Assembly: GCF_006547045.1 (NCBI RefSeq) | Contig: NZ_CP041242.1 | Span: forward strand, 2,862,001-2,926,000 | Direction: 5' to 3' | DNA: 64,000 nt | Source: Lysobacter alkalisoli | GTDB taxonomy: Bacteria; Pseudomonadota; Gammaproteobacteria; Xanthomonadales; Xanthomonadaceae | In this document: piece after piece, positions 61,855-64,000 of the stretch | How positions within the stretch are numbered: the first letter of the stretch is position 1 | Layout: every line of letters starts with the position of its first letter | Made by a program: the position numbers and the translations under genes | Notes under the pieces: generated by a model | Seen by the model: the letters and a program-made list of their open reading frames with translations, nothing else | Told to the model about the DNA's origin: nothing | Database searches by the model: none

Positions 61855-63604
61855 CGGCTCCCGCCAGATCGAGTTCAACCTGCCGCGCACGCAGCCGGTG
61901 TCGCAACTGCGCCCTGGCGAAATCATCGTCGACCTGTTCGCCGGCGGCGGCGGCGCCAGCGAGGCGCTGCGCCAGGCCCTCGGCCGCGACCCGGACATCG
62001 CCATCAACCACGACGAGTGGGCGATCGGCATGCACGCGGCAAACCACCCTATGACCCGGCACTACCAGGAGGACATCTGGCACGCCGACCCGGTCGCCGA
62101 GGTCGCCGGTCGCCCGGTTGGCTGGCTGCACGCCTCACCGGACTGCACGCACTTCAGCCAGGCGAAGGGCGGCCAGCCTCGCAGCCGGTCGACGCGCTCG
62201 CTGTCATGGGTGGTGGTCAAGTGGGCGGGCAAACTGTCCAAGGACGGTCGCGCCCCGCGCGTCATCAGCCTGGAGAACGTCGAGCAGATCCTGAAATGGG
62301 GGCCGCTGGTCGCCAAGCGCGACAAGACCACCGGCCGCGTGCTGCGCCTCGACGGCACCGTGGCTGCTCCCGGCGAACGCGTGCCCGTCGACCAGCAGTA
62401 CCTGATCCCAGATCCGCGCCACGCCGGCCGCACCTGGCGACACTTCGTCGCAGCCCTGCAGGGCCTGGGCTACACAGTGGAGTGGCGCAGGCTGCGCGCC
62501 TGCGACTACGGCGCCGGCACAAGCCGCACTCGGCTGTTCCTGGCCGCGCGCCGCGACGGTGAACCGATCCGCTGGCCAGAGCCGTCGCACGGCCCCGACC
62601 ATACGCACCCCTACGTCACCGCCGCCGATTGCATCGACTGGTCCATCCCGTGCCCGTCGATCTTCACCCGCAAGAAGCCCCTGGCCGAAGCCACCTGCAG
62701 GCGCATCGCCAAGGGCATCCAGCGGTTCGTGCTGGATGCCGAAACGCCTTTCATCTGCAACCTCACCCACGGCGTGAGGCTGGAAAGCGCCGATGAGCCG
62801 ATGAGGACGATCACCGGCGCAAACCGCGGCGAGAAAGCGCTGGTAATGCCGACGCTGGTACAGACCGGGTACGGCGAGCGCGCTGGTCAGCAACCTCGCG
62901 CCATGGACATCGAGGCACCGCTCGGCACCATCGTCGGCGGTGGATGCAAACACGCGGTGGCCGCCGCCCACCTGGTCAAGTTCCGCGGAGATAGCCACGG
63001 CACGCCCGCGACGGACCCAGTGCCGACCATCACCTCGGGTGCAGGCGCAGCCCGCCCCGCCGGGGCCGCGCATGCGCTGGGAATCTGTACCGCGTTCCTA
63101 GAACAAGCGGCCGGTGGCCCGAACAGCAACCCGTCGCGAAACCGCGGCGCCGATGAGCCGGTGTCCACAATCTCCACGTCCGGCAGCCAGCAGCGGTTGG
63201 TGACGGCTGACCTACAGCAGCTGAACCCCGAGCATGAAGCTGGCGCCCTGCGCGTTGCTGCATTCCTCATGCGCTACCACAGCACCGGCGGCCAGTGGGC
63301 CGACCTCGACAAGCCGCTGACTTCGGTCACCACCCGCGACCGCCTTGCGCTGGTGACTGTGTGGCTGCGCGGCACGCCCTACGTGATCGTCGACATCGGC
63401 CTGCGCATGCTCACCCCGCCCGAACTGTACCGTGCGCAGGGCTTCCCAGCCGACTACATCATCGATCGCACCGCCGACGGCCGCCCGATCACGAAGACCG
63501 CGCAGGTCCGCATGGTCGGCAACAGCGTAAGCCCGCCTCCCCTGTGCGCGATCGCACGCGCCAATCTCGACCCGGCCACGGTGCCGCTGGCGGTGGCTGC
63601 ATGA
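61847..63604 (+). CDS. C5-cytosine DNA methyltransferase
   Basis: A 585-residue enzyme starting at ATG 61847. Motif I is IIVDLFAGGGGASEAL (about residue 25-40). The catalytic Cys is in LHASPDCTHFSQAKGG (motif IV, with Asp-Cys replacing Pro-Cys). Motif VI is SLENVEQ, motif VIII TSRTRLFLAAR and motifs IX-X ELYRAQGFPADY, with MVGNSVSPPPLCAIA. The long target-recognition part (about 260-510) carries repeated PxxTI-type segments (PMRTITGANRG, PLGTIVGGG, PVPTITSGAG, PVSTISTSG). Phage enzymes of this type protect DNA from host restriction. No partner endonuclease is seen. Confidence 0.9.
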   Translation: MPDGSRQIEFNLPRTQPVSQLRPGEIIVDLFAGGGGASEALRQALGRDPDIAINHDEWAIGMHAANHPMTRHYQEDIWHADPVAEVAGRPVGWLHASPDCTHFSQAKGGQPRSRSTRSLSWVVVKWAGKLSKDGRAPRVISLENVEQILKWGPLVAKRDKTTGRVLRLDGTVAAPGERVPVDQQYLIPDPRHAGRTWRHFVAALQGLGYTVEWRRLRACDYGAGTSRTRLFLAARRDGEPIRWPEPSHGPDHTHPYVTAADCIDWSIPCPSIFTRKKPLAEATCRRIAKGIQRFVLDAETPFICNLTHGVRLESADEPMRTITGANRGEKALVMPTLVQTGYGERAGQQPRAMDIEAPLGTIVGGGCKHAVAAAHLVKFRGDSHGTPATDPVPTITSGAGAARPAGAAHALGICTAFLEQAAGGPNSNPSRNRGADEPVSTISTSGSQQRLVTADLQQLNPEHEAGALRVAAFLMRYHSTGGQWADLDKPLTSVTTRDRLALVTVWLRGTPYVIVDIGLRMLTPPELYRAQGFPADYIIDRTADGRPITKTAQVRMVGNSVSPPPLCAIARANLDPATVPLAVAA

Positions 63605-63795
63605 GCCGCCGCACCCGCAAGCACCCCGAGAAGGGCGTCATCCGCGACCAGGTGTGCGACCTCAACGACAGCGAGCTCAGCTCCCTGATCCGTGACCTGC
63701 GCTTCTCCACCCGGCTCGACCAGGCCGCGCTGGCCGAAGCCGAGCGCGAACAACGGCGCCGCAAGCGCCGGAAGGCAGCCTCGACACCGGCATGA
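63601..63795 (+). CDS. small basic phage protein
   Basis: A 64-residue protein with an N-terminal basic stretch (MSRRTRKHPEKGVIRDQVCD) and a helical, highly charged C-terminus (EAEREQRRRKRRKAAST). ATGA overlaps the methyltransferase. Unknown. Confidence 0.55.
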   Translation: MSRRTRKHPEKGVIRDQVCDLNDSELSSLIRDLRFSTRLDQAALAEAEREQRRRKRRKAASTPA

Positions 63796-64000
63796 TCGGC
63801 CCCGTCCTCCAATTCCAGGACCTGCAGGAGTTGTGCAAGCCCGGCGAGCACCCGCGCCTGGCCACCGTGGAGGCGTGGGCGCGCAAGATTGGCTTGCGGT
63901 ATACCTATGACGGCCGCGGCGGCATCGTGACCACCGTGGATGCCCTGAACGCCGCCATCGGCCTGCCGGCGGCCAACGACGGCGACGCCTACCCGCCCGA
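63792..64000 (+). CDS. excisionase-like small protein (partial at right edge)
   Basis: The first 69 codons are visible (MIGPVLQFQDLQELCKPGEH, then TVEAWARKIGLRYTYDGRGG, TTVDALNAAIGLP). The winged-helix-like pattern of an 'AWARKIGL.Y.YDG.GG..TTVDALNAA' type is found in small genes next to phage integrases. This supports an integrase just past the window edge. Assignment by resemblance only. Confidence 0.55.
   Translation, partial: MIGPVLQFQDLQELCKPGEHPRLATVEAWARKIGLRYTYDGRGGIVTTVDALNAAIGLPAANDGDAYPP

Larger units (their letters stand above)
23157..64000. mobile_element. lambdoid siphovirus prophage with a DGR (incomplete at right edge)
   Basis: From the tRNA-Lys att site onward nearly every gene is of phage type: fibre, tail, lysis, head, terminase, primase, Cro/CI and a rightward early operon with a diversity-generating retroelement. 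Genes are tightly packed with ATGA/TGATG/GTGA overlaps. Integrase is not seen and should lie past 64000. All the hallmark structural and lysis genes look intact, so the element may be functional. Confidence 0.93.

Overview
The window comes from a GC-rich gammaproteobacterial chromosome, most likely a Lysobacteraceae/Xanthomonadaceae member (Lysobacter, Luteimonas or Stenotrophomonas-like). I infer this from codon use, very long DUF11 surface proteins, reg_prop-type sensors and the phage families present. No species can be fixed from sequence alone. It has two parts: host chromosome (1 to about 23156) and the left 40.8 kb of a lambdoid siphovirus prophage (23157 to the right edge). HOST PART. 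A minus-strand, translationally coupled operon (14055 down to 1) encodes a 2970-residue secreted protein with about a dozen DUF11 repeats and two C-terminal OmpA-like domains, a 1239-residue outer-membrane barrel protein, and a second DUF11 protein that runs off the left edge. Divergent to it lie two related membrane histidine kinases, then a convergent propeller-type sensor gene and an OmpR-family response regulator. The first kinase and the propeller sensor each appear to lack one base in a G run, so each reading frame is broken; correcting the base restores a plausible full-length product. An ECF sigma factor, a membrane anti-sigma-like protein and a secreted DUF4097 protein follow. PROPHAGE. 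The left junction is the 3' half of a tRNA-Lys(TTT) gene (23157-23201) without its 5' half. The intact tRNA and the integrase should lie beyond the right edge; the last, partial gene resembles small excisionase-like genes found next to integrases. From 47205 down to 23459 the late genes run leftward: terminase, gpW, portal, a ClpP protease-capsid fusion, decoration protein, a lysis cassette nested inside the structural genes (endolysin, holin, Rz/Rz1), head-tail joining, tail tube, gpG/gpGT with a T7 slippery site, tape measure, tail tip and an S74 tail fibre. Leftward early genes encode a primase-helicase, a CII-like protein and Cro. A CI-type repressor is divergent from Cro. Three operators lie between cI and cro, and two more copies of the same 16-bp site lie at 53821-53860, in front of a rightward operon. 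HIGHLIGHT. That rightward operon carries a complete diversity-generating retroelement (DGR): an Avd-like accessory protein, a reverse transcriptase, one template repeat (TR) and three variable repeats (VRs) at the 3' ends of three separate lectin-fold (DUF1566-like) genes. Over 102 aligned bases, essentially all TR/VR differences fall on the 23 clustered template adenines (15, 14 and 17 changed in the three VRs). Two features are unusual. The TR lies inside the reverse transcriptase reading frame. The variable proteins are small, lack tail-fibre domains and sit in the repressor-controlled early operon, not in the tail operon. Downstream are a C5-cytosine methyltransferase and small genes.
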